Part shown: positions 7,634 to 16,565 of the stretch, one piece after another
Layout: every line of letters begins with the position of its first letter
Numbering within the stretch: the first letter of the stretch is position 1
Source: a virus
Length of the DNA stretch: 31,061 nt
Virus record (IMG/VR): IMGVR_UViG_3300043436_002183
Coordinates: 1 to 31,061 of that record
Reading direction: 5' to 3' (one strand)
The notes under the pieces: model-generated
Databases searched by the model: none
Told to the model about the DNA's origin: nothing
What the model saw: the letters and a program-made list of their open reading frames with translations, nothing else
Position numbers and translations under genes: made by a program

Positions 7634-9839
7634 TAGTTGGTTTAACTGTATTATTTCCATAATCAGGACTTACTGTATATTGAATGTCTGCAATGTCAGT
7701 ATTATAAAACTCTAATAACTTAACTTGTGATTTATTAGTTTTATAATCATAATCATATTCTATTGGCATAAATAATCCCGATATATTATCAATAGTTATA
7801 ACTGACATATAAGGTATCTCGCCTAATATAGAACCCGAAAATACTTTGATAGGATTTGATTGTATTCTTAAATCATCCATAGCTGAAATCCCTAACAATG
7901 GCAGATTTTCAAATTTATCTTTACGAGTCCAATTTGTTGTTAATTCTGTTAAATCTTCTTTGTAAATTGATCCAATTAAAGACGATATTCCATCGCCATT
8001 AAATACTTTTTGATTTTCTTTAGTTATTGAGCTTGGTGGCTCTGAACGAGTAACTGTGTGAAATTCTCCAACTATTCCTGATTTCGCAATTTCATTATTC
8101 AAAAGCTGTACATAAGTGAAATTTGATATTCCTGTTCTTTGAATTAATGGCGGTGTATAAATATATGGTTTAGGGCCATATATTGTTATTGTAACATCGC
8201 AATCATCAATCAAAGGAGGTAAAACTAATTCATAGTTTAAAAACAATTCACTTGTTTTATATTCACCAAAAGCAAAATTTCTTTTATAATTAGTTGTAGT
8301 CCACTCATCATTATTATTTAAATAATAACCATCACTTGTAGAAATTTGAAAGAAAAAAGTTTGTCTAACGTTTTTACTTGACAATTTTAGTCTAAAACTT
8401 AAAATTTCATCTTGTGTAAATGGAACAGGTGTTGAAGTTAAAACTTCATAAATTCCATCATAAACTTGCGCTCCAATTTTTAACCCTGAATTTAATCCAT
8501 CATTAATAATACCTAAAACTGTAAGTCCATCTTCTATAATTGGTAAATCTGGATTTGTTGTCCAATCTTCAAAAACCATATCTTCATCATGATTTAAATT
8601 TGGATTTAAAACTAATCCTTCTAAAAAGCCATATTGATAATTCAATCGATATGCCGATATTGCACCTTTAACTTCTATTTGTTGATTGCCATCACAATGA
8701 TGAGGATAAAAGTTATTTATCTGACTTCCTAAAACAGCATTTAAATTCTTTGTAAAAGTTGTATTAGTATCTTGATTTATAAAAGTAGTGTAACCATTTA
8801 ATTGCAAATCGTTAGGTCTATAAATCCACCAATTAGCATCCTGTTGTGTTATAACTGCTGAAAACAAATTTAGCATCGAAGTTAACACCTCGTTGCAGTC
8901 CATTATAACAATATCGTTTTGGTCTTTTATAAAACGATCTGCATTTACATAAATATCTTTTAAAATATTTGTTCCGGCATAACCAACATAAGCAACTTCT
9001 GTACTGGTGTTAATTGTTAATGATAATCTTGTTCTATCTAAACAACCTTTTATAACATCATATACCGACATTTTACCGGTAAACCTTAAACCATTAGTTT
9101 GAACAAAAGATAAGTCTTTTAAAGCACCTAAAATGTCGTTACTTTCAATGTTAACATACCAAGCATCATTAACGTAACTTTGTTGGCATCCATCCGGTTT
9201 AATATATCCTTCAAATATTATTTGACCTGCTTTTAATAATTCAGTCTTATAGGTAAATTCATCTTCAAGTAAAAACTCATCAAAGGTTAATGTTTGATTT
9301 GCCTCTAAAGATAATTCTAAAGCTGTGCCTCTAATTGGACTTAATATAGTGTCAACACTTGATTTTTTAAGTGTGAATGTTCCATATATTTCAGATGCAG
9401 TACCTTGAAAATTGTTTTTATAAATATTTAGTGTATAATCATCAAAATATAAATAATACTTTAAATTACTTCCTGAAGGCTCTACATCTTGTGTAGTTAT
9501 TGTTATGTTTTCGTTTAAATCTTCACCAATGGTAACAACAGCATCCGCTTGGATTAATACTTCAATAGTGTTATTAACTAAACTATAACTTATTAAATCA
9601 TTTATATAGTTTTCACGTAAATAACTCAATAATATTTGTAATGTTTCGTCTAAAGAAATGCCTATTGCTAATTGATAATCTTCATCAGGTGTATCTCCGT
9701 TTGCAATAAAATCAATTCTAACTCCATTTAGTCCATTGGTGTAATAAAGTACTAAATCATTTACCGTAATATCATAACTAAAGCCAACTACATCAATAAT
9801 CGGCTGTGCGCTAAAATCTATTATTATTTTTTTTGCCAT
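7623..9839 (-). CDS. distal tail / baseplate hub protein (738 aa)
   Basis: Positioned directly after the tape measure gene (one-base overlap), where siphophages encode distal tail and tail-associated proteins. The N-terminal 100 residues (MAKKIIIDFSAQPIID ...) are beta-rich with a segment like those of flavobacterial phage tail proteins; the middle (about 190-330) has FEGYIKPDGCQQ and YDVIKGCLDRTR elements resembling hub proteins. No lysin or peptidase motif is visible. The 3' end runs 11 nt into the convergent MuF-like gene. Function is based on position, size and recall of similar proteins. Confidence 0.78.
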   Translation of the reverse strand: MAKKIIIDFSAQPIIDVVGFSYDITVNDLVLYYTNGLNGVRIDFIANGDTPDEDYQLAIGISLDETLQILLSYLRENYINDLISYSLVNNTIEVLIQADAVVTIGEDLNENITITTQDVEPSGSNLKYYLYFDDYTLNIYKNNFQGTASEIYGTFTLKKSSVDTILSPIRGTALELSLEANQTLTFDEFLLEDEFTYKTELLKAGQIIFEGYIKPDGCQQSYVNDAWYVNIESNDILGALKDLSFVQTNGLRFTGKMSVYDVIKGCLDRTRLSLTINTSTEVAYVGYAGTNILKDIYVNADRFIKDQNDIVIMDCNEVLTSMLNLFSAVITQQDANWWIYRPNDLQLNGYTTFINQDTNTTFTKNLNAVLGSQINNFYPHHCDGNQQIEVKGAISAYRLNYQYGFLEGLVLNPNLNHDEDMVFEDWTTNPDLPIIEDGLTVLGIINDGLNSGLKIGAQVYDGIYEVLTSTPVPFTQDEILSFRLKLSSKNVRQTFFFQISTSDGYYLNNNDEWTTTNYKRNFAFGEYKTSELFLNYELVLPPLIDDCDVTITIYGPKPYIYTPPLIQRTGISNFTYVQLLNNEIAKSGIVGEFHTVTRSEPPSSITKENQKVFNGDGISSLIGSIYKEDLTELTTNWTRKDKFENLPLLGISAMDDLRIQSNPIKVFSGSILGEIPYMSVITIDNISGLFMPIEYDYDYKTNKSQVKLLEFYNTDIADIQYTVSPDYGNNTVKPTIKG

Positions 9840-11671
9840 TATCCTAAACCTAAAGTTCCTCCTAAACGTCTATTAGCATTAATTGTATTGCTTAACACTC
9901 CGATAAGTTTTTGTCCGGATATTTCAAAAACTACCGTTCCACCGCCACCGCCACCACTAAATCCACTTGACGTAAAACTTTGATTGTTTGCTCCTGCACC
10001 AGATGAACCGGAAGCACGACCACCGCCACCGCCCATTGAATTACCTATTGAAGATGATTTAGAAGCAAAAAACGAACCTAAAGCAATTAAAGCTACACCC
10101 GCACCAATAGCAGCATAAGGGTTTAATGTTTTTAAAGCTGCCTTTATTCCTAATAAACCAACACCAACCGAAATTGCCATTTTACCAATTTCAATTAAAA
10201 TACCTCCTAAAGAACTTAAAAGAGTTTTACCAACAGCACTTAATACATTGTCAGCTGTTGCAAGTGCTGTTCCGATTGCATTTCCTAATCCTGCAAAAGT
10301 ATCAGCAATAGAAGTAGTTATTATTTGAGTTGCTGAATCGTTAAATTTTAAAAGTGCTTCAGCCATTAAAATAGCATTCTCATTAATAAGGCCTGGTATT
10401 TGAACTAAAGATGATTTTATTACGCCAGGTAATTCTTTTATCTTATTTCCAAAGGCATCAACTTGACCATTGAAAACGGCTATTCCATTAACATCAAATA
10501 AAGGAGCAGGAATTATTGCATTTGTTACTCCTGTTACTGTTGGAGTTGTATAAGTTTTAACTGGCTTTGCTAATTCTGTTTTTAACTTTATAGAAGCTGC
10601 TACATTTTCGTTAATTCTTGAAGTCCATTTAGCTTGTGCTTGAGCATTTTTTTCTAATTCAATAGCATTTTCAGAAAGCTGACTATCTAAATCTTTTATT
10701 GCTTTTGTATTTCTAATTGCAGCATTTATAACAAAATCTTGATTTTTACCAGTTGCAGCTAAAGCCGCTGCATTTTTAGAAGCTGAAGATTGTTCTAACT
10801 TTGCTTTTTCAGCTAATAATTGTAATTTCTTTTCTTCAAGTTTAAATTCCTCTTGTGATAATTTAACTAATTCGCTTGTGTATGCTTGTGCTTTTGCTTT
10901 AGCTATTAATGCTTGAGTAACTCCTTCAACAGCCGTTTTTACATCTCCGTTTAATATTTGTTCCTTTGATAGATTACCAAAATAACCGGGATATGTTTTT
11001 TGCAATTCATCAACTGCTATTTTTCTATCTTTCATTGATAGATTAACATTCTGTGCTGATGCTACCAAAGCATTCATTCCAGATATTTCAGTAGCTGAAT
11101 TTTTTACCGCTTCCTCATTTGCTTTTTTTAATGCTGCACCAAACTCGTCAAAATTTCCTGTTATCTTATCAATAACATCGCCAACTGTTAAACCACTTTG
11201 AGCAAGTAAAGTCATTCCAGTAGTAAGAAGTGAAACTCCTAAAAGGATTCCACCTGTACCCATTAAAGAACTTGCCAAAGCTTTTAAAGCTCCGCCTGTG
11301 CTTCCTGTTTGTGCTTTTAAGTACGAGAAACTTTCAGCAGTTGCAGTAATGTTGTTACCAATACCAATAATACCAAATGGAGCATCCTGCGCTATTCTAC
11401 TAAATTGCGTTAATGTATTACCCGCATTGGCAACCTTTGGAGCTGCGGATGCAAAAGTTTGTCCTGTATCTTTAACAGCAGTTTTAAGGCTGTTTAAACT
11501 TGCCTTTGCATCTTTAATTTGTGCATTTATTTCAGTTGTATCTAAACCAACTTTTAACCTATCAAGTTTAACCTTTGACAGTTCTTTTATATCAAACTCA
11601 ACCTCTTTGATTTTCTTTTCAAAGTCGGTAATGTCTGCTCCAATCTCAACTGTTAATTTACCTCCTGCCAT
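9839..11671 (-). CDS. tail tape measure protein (610 aa)
   Basis: The N-terminus is an amphipathic, coiled-coil-rich region (about residues 1-80). It is followed by hydrophobic segments at about 120-170 (LASSLMGTGGILLGVSLLTTGMTL in pieces), another Ala/Lys/Glu-rich helical part around 250-360, and a hydrophobic Gly/Ala-rich region at about 450-540. A Gly/Ser-rich tail follows (GGGGGRASGSSGAG). This layout is typical of tape measure proteins, which set tail length and line the tube. By the usual rule of about 0.15 nm per residue the tail would be roughly 90 nm. It starts one base into the end of the chaperone reading frame and precedes the distal tail gene. Confidence 0.9.
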   Translation of the reverse strand: MAGGKLTVEIGADITDFEKKIKEVEFDIKELSKVKLDRLKVGLDTTEINAQIKDAKASLNSLKTAVKDTGQTFASAAPKVANAGNTLTQFSRIAQDAPFGIIGIGNNITATAESFSYLKAQTGSTGGALKALASSLMGTGGILLGVSLLTTGMTLLAQSGLTVGDVIDKITGNFDEFGAALKKANEEAVKNSATEISGMNALVASAQNVNLSMKDRKIAVDELQKTYPGYFGNLSKEQILNGDVKTAVEGVTQALIAKAKAQAYTSELVKLSQEEFKLEEKKLQLLAEKAKLEQSSASKNAAALAATGKNQDFVINAAIRNTKAIKDLDSQLSENAIELEKNAQAQAKWTSRINENVAASIKLKTELAKPVKTYTTPTVTGVTNAIIPAPLFDVNGIAVFNGQVDAFGNKIKELPGVIKSSLVQIPGLINENAILMAEALLKFNDSATQIITTSIADTFAGLGNAIGTALATADNVLSAVGKTLLSSLGGILIEIGKMAISVGVGLLGIKAALKTLNPYAAIGAGVALIALGSFFASKSSSIGNSMGGGGGRASGSSGAGANNQSFTSSGFSGGGGGGTVVFEISGQKLIGVLSNTINANRRLGGTLGLG

Positions 11672-12012
11672 TATGCTTTTATTTTTTCTTGATACTTTCT
11701 AAATTCATTCATAAACCTCTCTTTCATCTCATCTGTTACACCTGACCTAACTTGCTTTTCATTATTCAAAGGCAAAAACGCTTCTTTTCGTTTAACCATC
11801 TTTTTAGGATCTTGATGCGGTGCAATGTAACTCGTCCACATTAACTCCCTTAACTTTTGCCAATCATATAAGTCCTGCCTTTTATATGCAAAAAGTCGAA
11901 TTTGAAACTCCGCCCACGTCATATCGTAAACCGCTTCCAAACTCGACATTCTTAATTCACCAATGGCAAAAGAAATTACATCCTCGCTCCAGTTTATTTT
12001 TTCGTTACTATT
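11671..12012 (-). CDS. tail assembly chaperone extension, made by -1 frameshift (T part)
   Basis: The frame is open from the run of ten A (minus strand) at 12020-12011 down to the stop at 11671-11673. It has an ATG at 11949, but continuous coding upstream (NSNEKINWSEDVISFAIGEL) and the gene order point to a fusion: about 111 residues of the upstream chaperone followed by about 113 residues of this frame, about 224 aa in all. In lambda-like phages the longer GT protein carries the tape measure-binding domain. The T part is charged and helical (WAEFQIRLFAYKRQ). It overlaps the tape measure start by one base. Confidence 0.8.
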   Translation of the reverse strand, partial: NSNEKINWSEDVISFAIGELRMSSLEAVYDMTWAEFQIRLFAYKRQDLYDWQKLRELMWTSYIAPHQDPKKMVKRKEAFLPLNNEKQVRSGVTDEMKERFMNEFRKYQEKIKA

Positions 12013-12344
12013 TTTTTTTTGCTTTTATCTTCTGGAACATCCTTTGTTAAGGATTGAGTAAACGCTTGAAAAAACGATGTAACTATTTCGCTATCCATTC
12101 CAACTTCATCAATCCACTCTGCTACATCAAAAGCATCAAAGTCAGGAAATTCATTTCTACGTTTAAAACCAAAAGCACAACTATAAAACATAATTAACGG
12201 AATCCATTTAAAAGGATTCTCTGCTAATTTAGCATCAATCTCATTCATCGCTATGTTTTCGCTTTCGAGTAAATTTCCTAAAAAACCTAATCCGAAATGA
12301 AATACACGCTCTTTTTCTCCAATAGTTAAGGTTATTTGTTTCAT
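11994..12344 (-). CDS. tail assembly chaperone (G-type, 116 aa)
   Basis: A 116-aa protein between the tail tube gene (one-base overlap) and the tape measure gene, where siphophages encode chaperones that bind the tape measure before tube polymerisation. Helical segments such as NLLESENIAMNEIDAKLAE and VTSFFQAFTQSLTK fit. The last residues come from a lysine-rich stretch encoded by ten A in a row (12020-12011 on minus), where a -1 slip would leave this frame and enter the open frame that extends to 11671. Unslipped ribosomes stop at 11994. Confidence 0.82.
   Translation of the reverse strand: MKQITLTIGEKERVFHFGLGFLGNLLESENIAMNEIDAKLAENPFKWIPLIMFYSCAFGFKRRNEFPDFDAFDVAEWIDEVGMDSEIVTSFFQAFTQSLTKDVPEDKSKKKIVTKK
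12011..12020 (-). promoter_or_regulatory. programmed -1 frameshift site (A10)
   Basis: Ten consecutive A on the minus strand read AAA AAA AAA A in the chaperone frame. A -1 slip on this run enters a frame with no stop until 11673, through the extension at 11671-12012. A homopolymer slip site is a known substitute for the X XXY YYZ heptamer. The same run also raises risk of sequencing indels, though the gene order argues for a functional site. Confidence 0.75.
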
Positions 12345-12787
12345 TAAACGTTAGGATCTGTTAATACTATTGCACCATCACCATCTAAAGTAAGTGAGAA
12401 AGTTGTAACCTCGTCACCACTTCCGAAAGTAGCACTTAAATCAGTAATGTAAGCATCACCATAGTATTTTACAGAGTCGTTATCATCAACATTTGTATCA
12501 AGTTTCCAAGTTACTAAAGTTTTATCTTGTTGCAATAAAAACAAAGCATCATGTGAAGCTTTCGCACTATCACCTCCAGCAGTAGTAGTGTCGATATATT
12601 CACCCTCTGCATCTACTGAATAACTAAATGTACCTGGGGTTTTCTTAACTACACCAGGAAAGCATTTAGTTGTGCTTTCAATCATTGCTAATGTTGTGTT
12701 TAATCCATTTGAAGTAAGACAAGCAACAGGCTTATAGGCTGCTGTGTCCCAAATGTAAAGTATTCCTTTTTCGCCTCTTATTGACAT
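12344..12787 (-). CDS. major tail (tube) protein (147 aa)
   Basis: The product has the TP901-1-type tail tube pattern: ILYIWDTAAY and PVACLTSNGL near the N-terminus, STTKCFPG, then TWKLD and YITDLSATF before a beta-rich end. Its place between the head-tail joining genes and the tail chaperones is the expected one. It has a clear paralogue at 4915-5427. It has its own leader with a -7 box (TATCTTTG) 36 nt upstream of the ATG, fitting the need for many copies of tube subunits. Confidence 0.88.
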   Translation of the reverse strand: MSIRGEKGILYIWDTAAYKPVACLTSNGLNTTLAMIESTTKCFPGVVKKTPGTFSYSVDAEGEYIDTTTAGGDSAKASHDALFLLQQDKTLVTWKLDTNVDDNDSVKYYGDAYITDLSATFGSGDEVTTFSLTLDGDGAIVLTDPNV

Positions 12788-12822
12788 ATTTTCTATTTTT
12801 TATAAATTAATGATTTCAAATT

Positions 12823-12830
12823 CAAAGATA
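12823..12830 (-). promoter_or_regulatory. late promoter -7 box (TATCTTTG) before tail tube gene
   Basis: CAAAGATA on plus reads TATCTTTG on minus, in the 81-bp gap upstream of the tail tube gene. The same octamer precedes the prohead protease gene and the terminase block. No -33 TTTG at about 19 nt is visible. Confidence 0.55.
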
Positions 12831-12868
12831 ATAATTTTATTTATATTTATTCTAAATAATTATAAAAT

Positions 12869-13270
12869 TTATTCTAATGTTAAAATTACTCGGATAAAGT
12901 TACGATAAACCGTTTGTGTTGTTGTGCTACTGTCTAAATTACTTGGGAACTCATATCTTCGGTTAACAACTGTAAACCCATCAATAGTAACGTTTTCAAT
13001 TAATGATAAAATATTGTTTTCCATGTCATCGTTAACCAATCTACTACCTACATTTCCCGCACCATTATAAATACAAACAATATCTAAAAGTGTATAAGAA
13101 ATCCATTGATAATTGCATTTAGTAGCTTTGTCAATCTCTTTGTCCTGTGTTGAAATAAGCACGTATTGAGTTGGATTATCATTGCCGGTTACTTGCATAT
13201 CATAACAATCATAATCGCCTATTATGGCATCGTATAAAGCTTTCCTAACGTATTTATTTGGATTTACCAT
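12869..13270 (-). CDS. tail completion / head-tail joining protein, DUF3168-like (133 aa)
   Basis: The protein begins MVNPNKYVRKALYDAI and contains IGDYDCYDMQVTG, PTQYVLISTQ and a final RNFIRVILTLE. This start, a variable middle and a beta-strand end with a conserved Arg are typical of the small proteins that complete the tail and join it to the head. It lies between the HK97 gp10-like gene (17-nt overlap) and the tail tube gene, exactly the canonical position. The assignment rests on position plus general pattern. Confidence 0.75.
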   Translation of the reverse strand: MVNPNKYVRKALYDAIIGDYDCYDMQVTGNDNPTQYVLISTQDKEIDKATKCNYQWISYTLLDIVCIYNGAGNVGSRLVNDDMENNILSLIENVTIDGFTVVNRRYEFPSNLDSSTTTQTVYRNFIRVILTLE

Positions 13271-13682
13271 ATTTCTCTAATACTTTCTTTAATTTCTCTA
13301 AATATTCTGTTCTGCCTTGCAATAATGCCGGATATAAATAAGGTCTTGCTCTTAAATTAACTTGCTTTATTCCTTTGCCTTTAAACTTAATGGCCTGGTC
13401 CTTTAGTTCGTTTGGAACTTGCACTAATCCACCTGTTCCAAATTCAACGAATGGAGCATAAGGAGCAATAACTCCTCCAGCTTCAATCTTCCAATTTAAT
13501 GGAGTATCTTTTACCGCTTGTATAGATTGTCCTAATTTACCAAAGTTAGCCGGAGCATAATTTTTAGCGTTCTTTTCAATATTACGAGCCACCAATTCAG
13601 TAACTCCTTCAATATCCTTTTCAGCTTCTTTGCCGTACTTTCTTATATTAGCTAAAACACTATTTAAGCCTTTTATTTCCAT
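13254..13682 (-). CDS. HK97 gp10-like head-tail joining protein (142 aa)
   Basis: A 142-aa protein with N-terminal helix (MEIKGLNSVLANIRKYGKEA), ELVARNIEKNAKNYAPANFGKL-type sequence around residues 27-48, the APYAPFVEFGTGG element around 70-82 and ARPYLYPAL near residue 115. These are the hallmarks of the HK97 gp10 family, which acts in tail-head connection. Overlaps: one base with the upstream head closure gene, 17 nt with the downstream tail completion gene. Confidence 0.88.
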   Translation of the reverse strand: MEIKGLNSVLANIRKYGKEAEKDIEGVTELVARNIEKNAKNYAPANFGKLGQSIQAVKDTPLNWKIEAGGVIAPYAPFVEFGTGGLVQVPNELKDQAIKFKGKGIKQVNLRARPYLYPALLQGRTEYLEKLKKVLEKYGKSK

Positions 13683-14008
13683 TAGGTTCTTTGAGTGGCT
13701 TGTATTTGAATATCAATATTCTCCAGGTCTATATTTAAGACACTATCAATATTATAAGTAACACTATTATAAACAATGAAATTGTCTTTTATAGAAATAC
13801 TAATATTTGGATTGTTACGAACTGTAAAAACTGCCTGTACAAAATTATCATTCTGTCCGTTTTCGTTTGTTCTGCTGGATTGTTTTGTAGTTACATTTGA
13901 CCATAAAGAATAATCCAATTCAGTAGTTACGGTATTACCACCATATCCATCAGCAACAGTTACTGTTTTCCACATTTCAATTAAATTTGTGTATTTTCTA
14001 CTTTGCAT
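13682..14008 (-). CDS. head closure/adaptor protein, SPP1 gp16-like (108 aa)
   Basis: 108 aa starting MQSRKYTNLIEMWKTVTVADGYGGN, an opening that matches phage head-tail adaptors (short N-terminal strand, GYGG turn), followed by beta strands with FTVRNNPNIS and FIVYNSVTYNIDSV. It lies between the connector gene and the HK97 gp10-like gene with one-base overlaps on both sides, so the order connector-closure-joining is conserved. Confidence 0.85.
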   Translation of the reverse strand: MQSRKYTNLIEMWKTVTVADGYGGNTVTTELDYSLWSNVTTKQSSRTNENGQNDNFVQAVFTVRNNPNISISIKDNFIVYNSVTYNIDSVLNIDLENIDIQIQATQRT

Positions 14009-14469
14009 TACAAAAATCTTCTATTAAGATCAATATTAGATAAGACAAAGTCAGGAATAGTATTCATAGCGTTTTTAGTTTCGGAATTGTAAAACCAAAA
14101 AATGATTAGTTGCAAAGCACTATCTATTAACTCCGAAGGAATATCATCAACACTTGTATAACCAGTTGTTAAAGTAACCGTATTATTTACCGTTGGAACA
14201 ATAGCGTATAAAGGTCTGTAAATTATATCTAATTCGGTTTCAGTATTATCAATAGGATAATCGTAAACTTTAACTTGTTGCACTAAAGCACAATCTTTAA
14301 AATATACTTTATCACGTGTTTTAAATATGTGATTTGTACGTTTCTCAATATATGAAAGTGCAGAGTTTATCATTCCGGTTATTTCATCATCGGTAACGGT
14401 TTGACCTTCATCGATTTTTAAATATAACTTCGCTTGTTCTAAAGAAATAACATCGGTATAATTAGTCAT
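14008..14469 (-). CDS. head-tail connector protein, HK97 gp6-like (153 aa)
   Basis: The N-terminus reads VISLEQAKLYLKIDEGQTVTDDEITGMINSALSYIEKRTNHIF in sections, the classic gp6-like DNA-packaging connector pattern (SLEEAK-hydrophobic-D, DDxxI, A..YIE..TGR). It forms the ring below the portal. The rest is beta-rich with a helical C-terminal part (LQLIIFWFYN). It overlaps the neighbouring genes by one base on both sides. Confidence 0.9.
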   Translation of the reverse strand: MTNYTDVISLEQAKLYLKIDEGQTVTDDEITGMINSALSYIEKRTNHIFKTRDKVYFKDCALVQQVKVYDYPIDNTETELDIIYRPLYAIVPTVNNTVTLTTGYTSVDDIPSELIDSALQLIIFWFYNSETKNAMNTIPDFVLSNIDLNRRFL

Positions 14470-14639
14470 TATTTTTTGCTTTTAGTTTCTTTTACTTCTT
14501 TTACTTCTTTTACTTCTTCTATATAACCATCAGTAAGCATTCCTAAAGCTTGTTCTTTAGTTAACTCAATAGTTTGGTCTACTTTATAGTTTTGTTTATT
14601 AGAATGAGTGTAAAATGGTTTTAATACTTTAAATGTCAT
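14469..14639 (-). CDS. small charged protein with EVK repeats (56 aa)
   Basis: I place the start at ATG 14639-14637. A farther upstream ATG at 14690 would put the first codons inside the capsid terminator and gives a hydrophobic lead (MIVVAFFILNKYINKLH) with no support. The 56-aa product starts MTFKVLKPFYTHSNKQNYKV, a pattern of short capsid-adjacent proteins, and ends EEVKEVKEVKETKSKK. It lies between capsid and connector genes. Its function is unknown; a decoration or head-completion role is possible. Confidence 0.72.
   Translation of the reverse strand: MTFKVLKPFYTHSNKQNYKVDQTIELTKEQALGMLTDGYIEEVKEVKEVKETKSKK
14490..14516. repeat. three 9-bp tandem repeats inside the 56-aa gene
   Basis: TTTTACTTC occurs three times in tandem and encodes the repeated Glu-Val-Lys of the 56-aa protein. 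The period is a multiple of three, so copy-number change would keep the frame. Confidence 0.9.
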
Positions 14640-14668
14640 ATGGAGTTTATTAATGTATTTATTTAAAA

Positions 14669-14701
14669 TAAAAAAAGCCACCACAATCAAGTAGTGGCTT
14701 T
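14669..14701 (-). terminator. Rho-independent terminator after the capsid gene
   Basis: On the minus strand AAAGCCAC (14701-14694) pairs with GTGGCTTT (14681-14674) around a 12-nt loop and runs into T residues. It lies 20 nt after the capsid stop, so it can separate the abundant capsid message from the connector genes. Confidence 0.85.
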
Positions 14702-14721
14702 AGTTTAAAAAATCTTAATGA

Positions 14722-15873
14722 TTATGCAGTAGCAGTGAAATCACCATAAACAATCGCTAATGGCTGCTCAACAGCTAAAGCAACTTGAGCTTCAATACGA
14801 GCTGTGATGTTGTTGTTCACAAAGTTTGTTCCTTCAGTTTCAGAAAACTCTAAAGACAATCCTTCAGTAGTTACTTTGTTTACTCTTGTCCAATCACCTA
14901 CATAGTATTTGTTAGCAGCTAACCAAGTAGCTTTAAATACTTGAACTCCTGCAACTCTTAAAACTCCAGCTTCGTAAGTAACAGCAGAAGCTAAATCCAT
15001 TTGAGCAGTTTTCAATATAGAAAGGTAGTCAGTTGGTCTGATAACGATACCATTTACAGTATAGTTTGCATCTTCTAATTTACCAATCTCATTGATAAGC
15101 ATTCCTGCTTTAGTGTTCCCTGTTATGATTTCAGTTGAATCTGTAGCATCAGCAGCTAATATTGTGTTAAACGCAGTATTTTCAGCTTTCAAATAATCTC
15201 TTCTCAATAAATCAGGAATAGCTGAAGTAATGTAAGATAAGTTATTACGCATTTTTTTAGAGTAACGAGCAAAACCAGCGATGAAGTTTGTAGAAACATC
15301 AACAGCAGTAAAGTCGTAATCTCTTTGGTTTTTAGCAGAGTTTTCAGAGTTTGCTCCGATTGATCCTTCTCCAGCACCTTCTACTGTATAAGTATAAGTA
15401 CCACCGTTAATGTTGATGTTACCTGTTAAGTCAGCAACGTTTAACGTTTGAGATGGGAATCTTACAATGTCGAAGTTATAATCTCTTGGCTCTTCTCCAG
15501 TAAAGTTAGCAGTAGTCATGTTTCCTACAGCTTTCAATCTGATTTTGTTGTTTTCTCCAACAGTTGCAATTCTTTCAGCGTTATCTTTAATTAAAGATTT
15601 GATGTTGTCAACATTTGCGTTAGCTTCAGCTTTAGCTTTTTCTTGAAGTTTTACATCTAATTTGTCAGCGTGATCTTGTACAACTTTCAAGTCAGCAGTA
15701 AATTTAGCTTCCAATTCTTCACGTACTGATTTGATATCAGCTTCGAAAGAAGATTTGATTGAAGCAGTTAATTTTGTTTCGAAAGCATCGATTGCGCTTT
15801 TTACTTCTGAAGCGGTTTTAGTTTCTAATCCGCTTTTAATGTTTGCCAATTCGGCTAATAATTTTTCGTCCAT
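14722..15873 (-). CDS. major capsid protein, HK97 fold (383 aa)
   Basis: A 383-aa protein with an N-terminal helical, Lys/Glu/Ala-rich region of about 100 residues (scaffold-like delta domain; LDVKLQEKAKAEANANVDN) followed by the shell domain with NFDIVRFPSQTLNVADL, FIAGFARYSKKMRNNLSY, VIRPTDYLSIL and VGDWTRV. The order scaffold-shell and the neighbouring prohead protease (2-nt gap) are typical of HK97-like heads, where the delta domain is removed after assembly. A terminator follows directly. G+C is a little higher here than around, as expected for a highly expressed gene. Confidence 0.93.
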   Translation of the reverse strand: MDEKLLAELANIKSGLETKTASEVKSAIDAFETKLTASIKSSFEADIKSVREELEAKFTADLKVVQDHADKLDVKLQEKAKAEANANVDNIKSLIKDNAERIATVGENNKIRLKAVGNMTTANFTGEEPRDYNFDIVRFPSQTLNVADLTGNININGGTYTYTVEGAGEGSIGANSENSAKNQRDYDFTAVDVSTNFIAGFARYSKKMRNNLSYITSAIPDLLRRDYLKAENTAFNTILAADATDSTEIITGNTKAGMLINEIGKLEDANYTVNGIVIRPTDYLSILKTAQMDLASAVTYEAGVLRVAGVQVFKATWLAANKYYVGDWTRVNKVTTEGLSLEFSETEGTNFVNNNITARIEAQVALAVEQPLAIVYGDFTATA

Positions 15874-15875
15874 TT

Positions 15876-16544
15876 TTATTTTATGTTTAACGAGTTTGTA
15901 AATGATTTTAACGTGTCTAATATAAGCGGCTTATCTTCTGGAGTGTTATCTTCTAACGGCTCGTCTGTAAGTGCTTTTAATAATGTTTCGATTTGTTTTA
16001 ATCTTGCATCGGAATAATCCAAATCGTATGCTTTTGTTATCAATTCCATTAAACCATAATGCGATTTAATAGCTTTTATATTTTGTACTGTACTCAATTC
16101 ATTAGCTGCCCAACTTGACAAGAATGAATATTCAGCAAGTTTATACTCTGTAATAAGTGATTTGTTTTTGGTATCTCTACTTATTACACGATATCCAATG
16201 CTTAACTCCGCATTTAAATTGCTATCATGCATAAGTTTAACATCAGTAAACATATCACGACCTAAATCCTTTTTCATATTGAATTGGGTTGTAGTTAGCA
16301 AACCATAAGTATCTTTAGTATCAATAGTTAAAGGAACACCTATCATCATAGTAGGATTGTGATCCTTTAAAACTCTAATACGTTTGAAGTTTTCTGCAAC
16401 CGTTTTGTTAAACGATCCATAAGCAGAAATATCACCATCGCTGTCTTTAACATTGTAAACATTAGCATAAGCAGTAACAACTCCTTTGCTTTCGTCTAAC
16501 TCTTTTAAGTCGTATGCTAATTGTTTGAACTCTATTCTATCCAT
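15876..16544 (-). CDS. prohead (HK97-type, S78-family) protease (222 aa)
   Basis: Maturation protease that cleaves the capsid delta domain. The N-terminus contains GVVTAYANVYNVKDSDGD, and His62 lies in LKDHNP, the expected catalytic His; Ser115 in AELSIGYRV is the expected nucleophile. The length (222 aa) is normal for the family. It starts 21 nt after a late -7 box (TATCTTTG at 16573-16566 on minus) and is followed 2 nt later by the capsid gene. Confidence 0.92.
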   Translation of the reverse strand: MDRIEFKQLAYDLKELDESKGVVTAYANVYNVKDSDGDISAYGSFNKTVAENFKRIRVLKDHNPTMMIGVPLTIDTKDTYGLLTTTQFNMKKDLGRDMFTDVKLMHDSNLNAELSIGYRVISRDTKNKSLITEYKLAEYSFLSSWAANELSTVQNIKAIKSHYGLMELITKAYDLDYSDARLKQIETLLKALTDEPLEDNTPEDKPLILDTLKSFTNSLNIK

Positions 16545-16565
16545 TAAAATTAGTGTTTATAGATA

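Noticed and set aside
14640-14690. Extended start of the 56-aa EVK protein
   Set aside because: It would begin inside the capsid terminator and add a hydrophobic lead without support.
14669-14701. Capsid terminator as part of the RNA family
   Set aside because: Ordinary terminator after a gene; no upstream promoter and no complementary partner loop.
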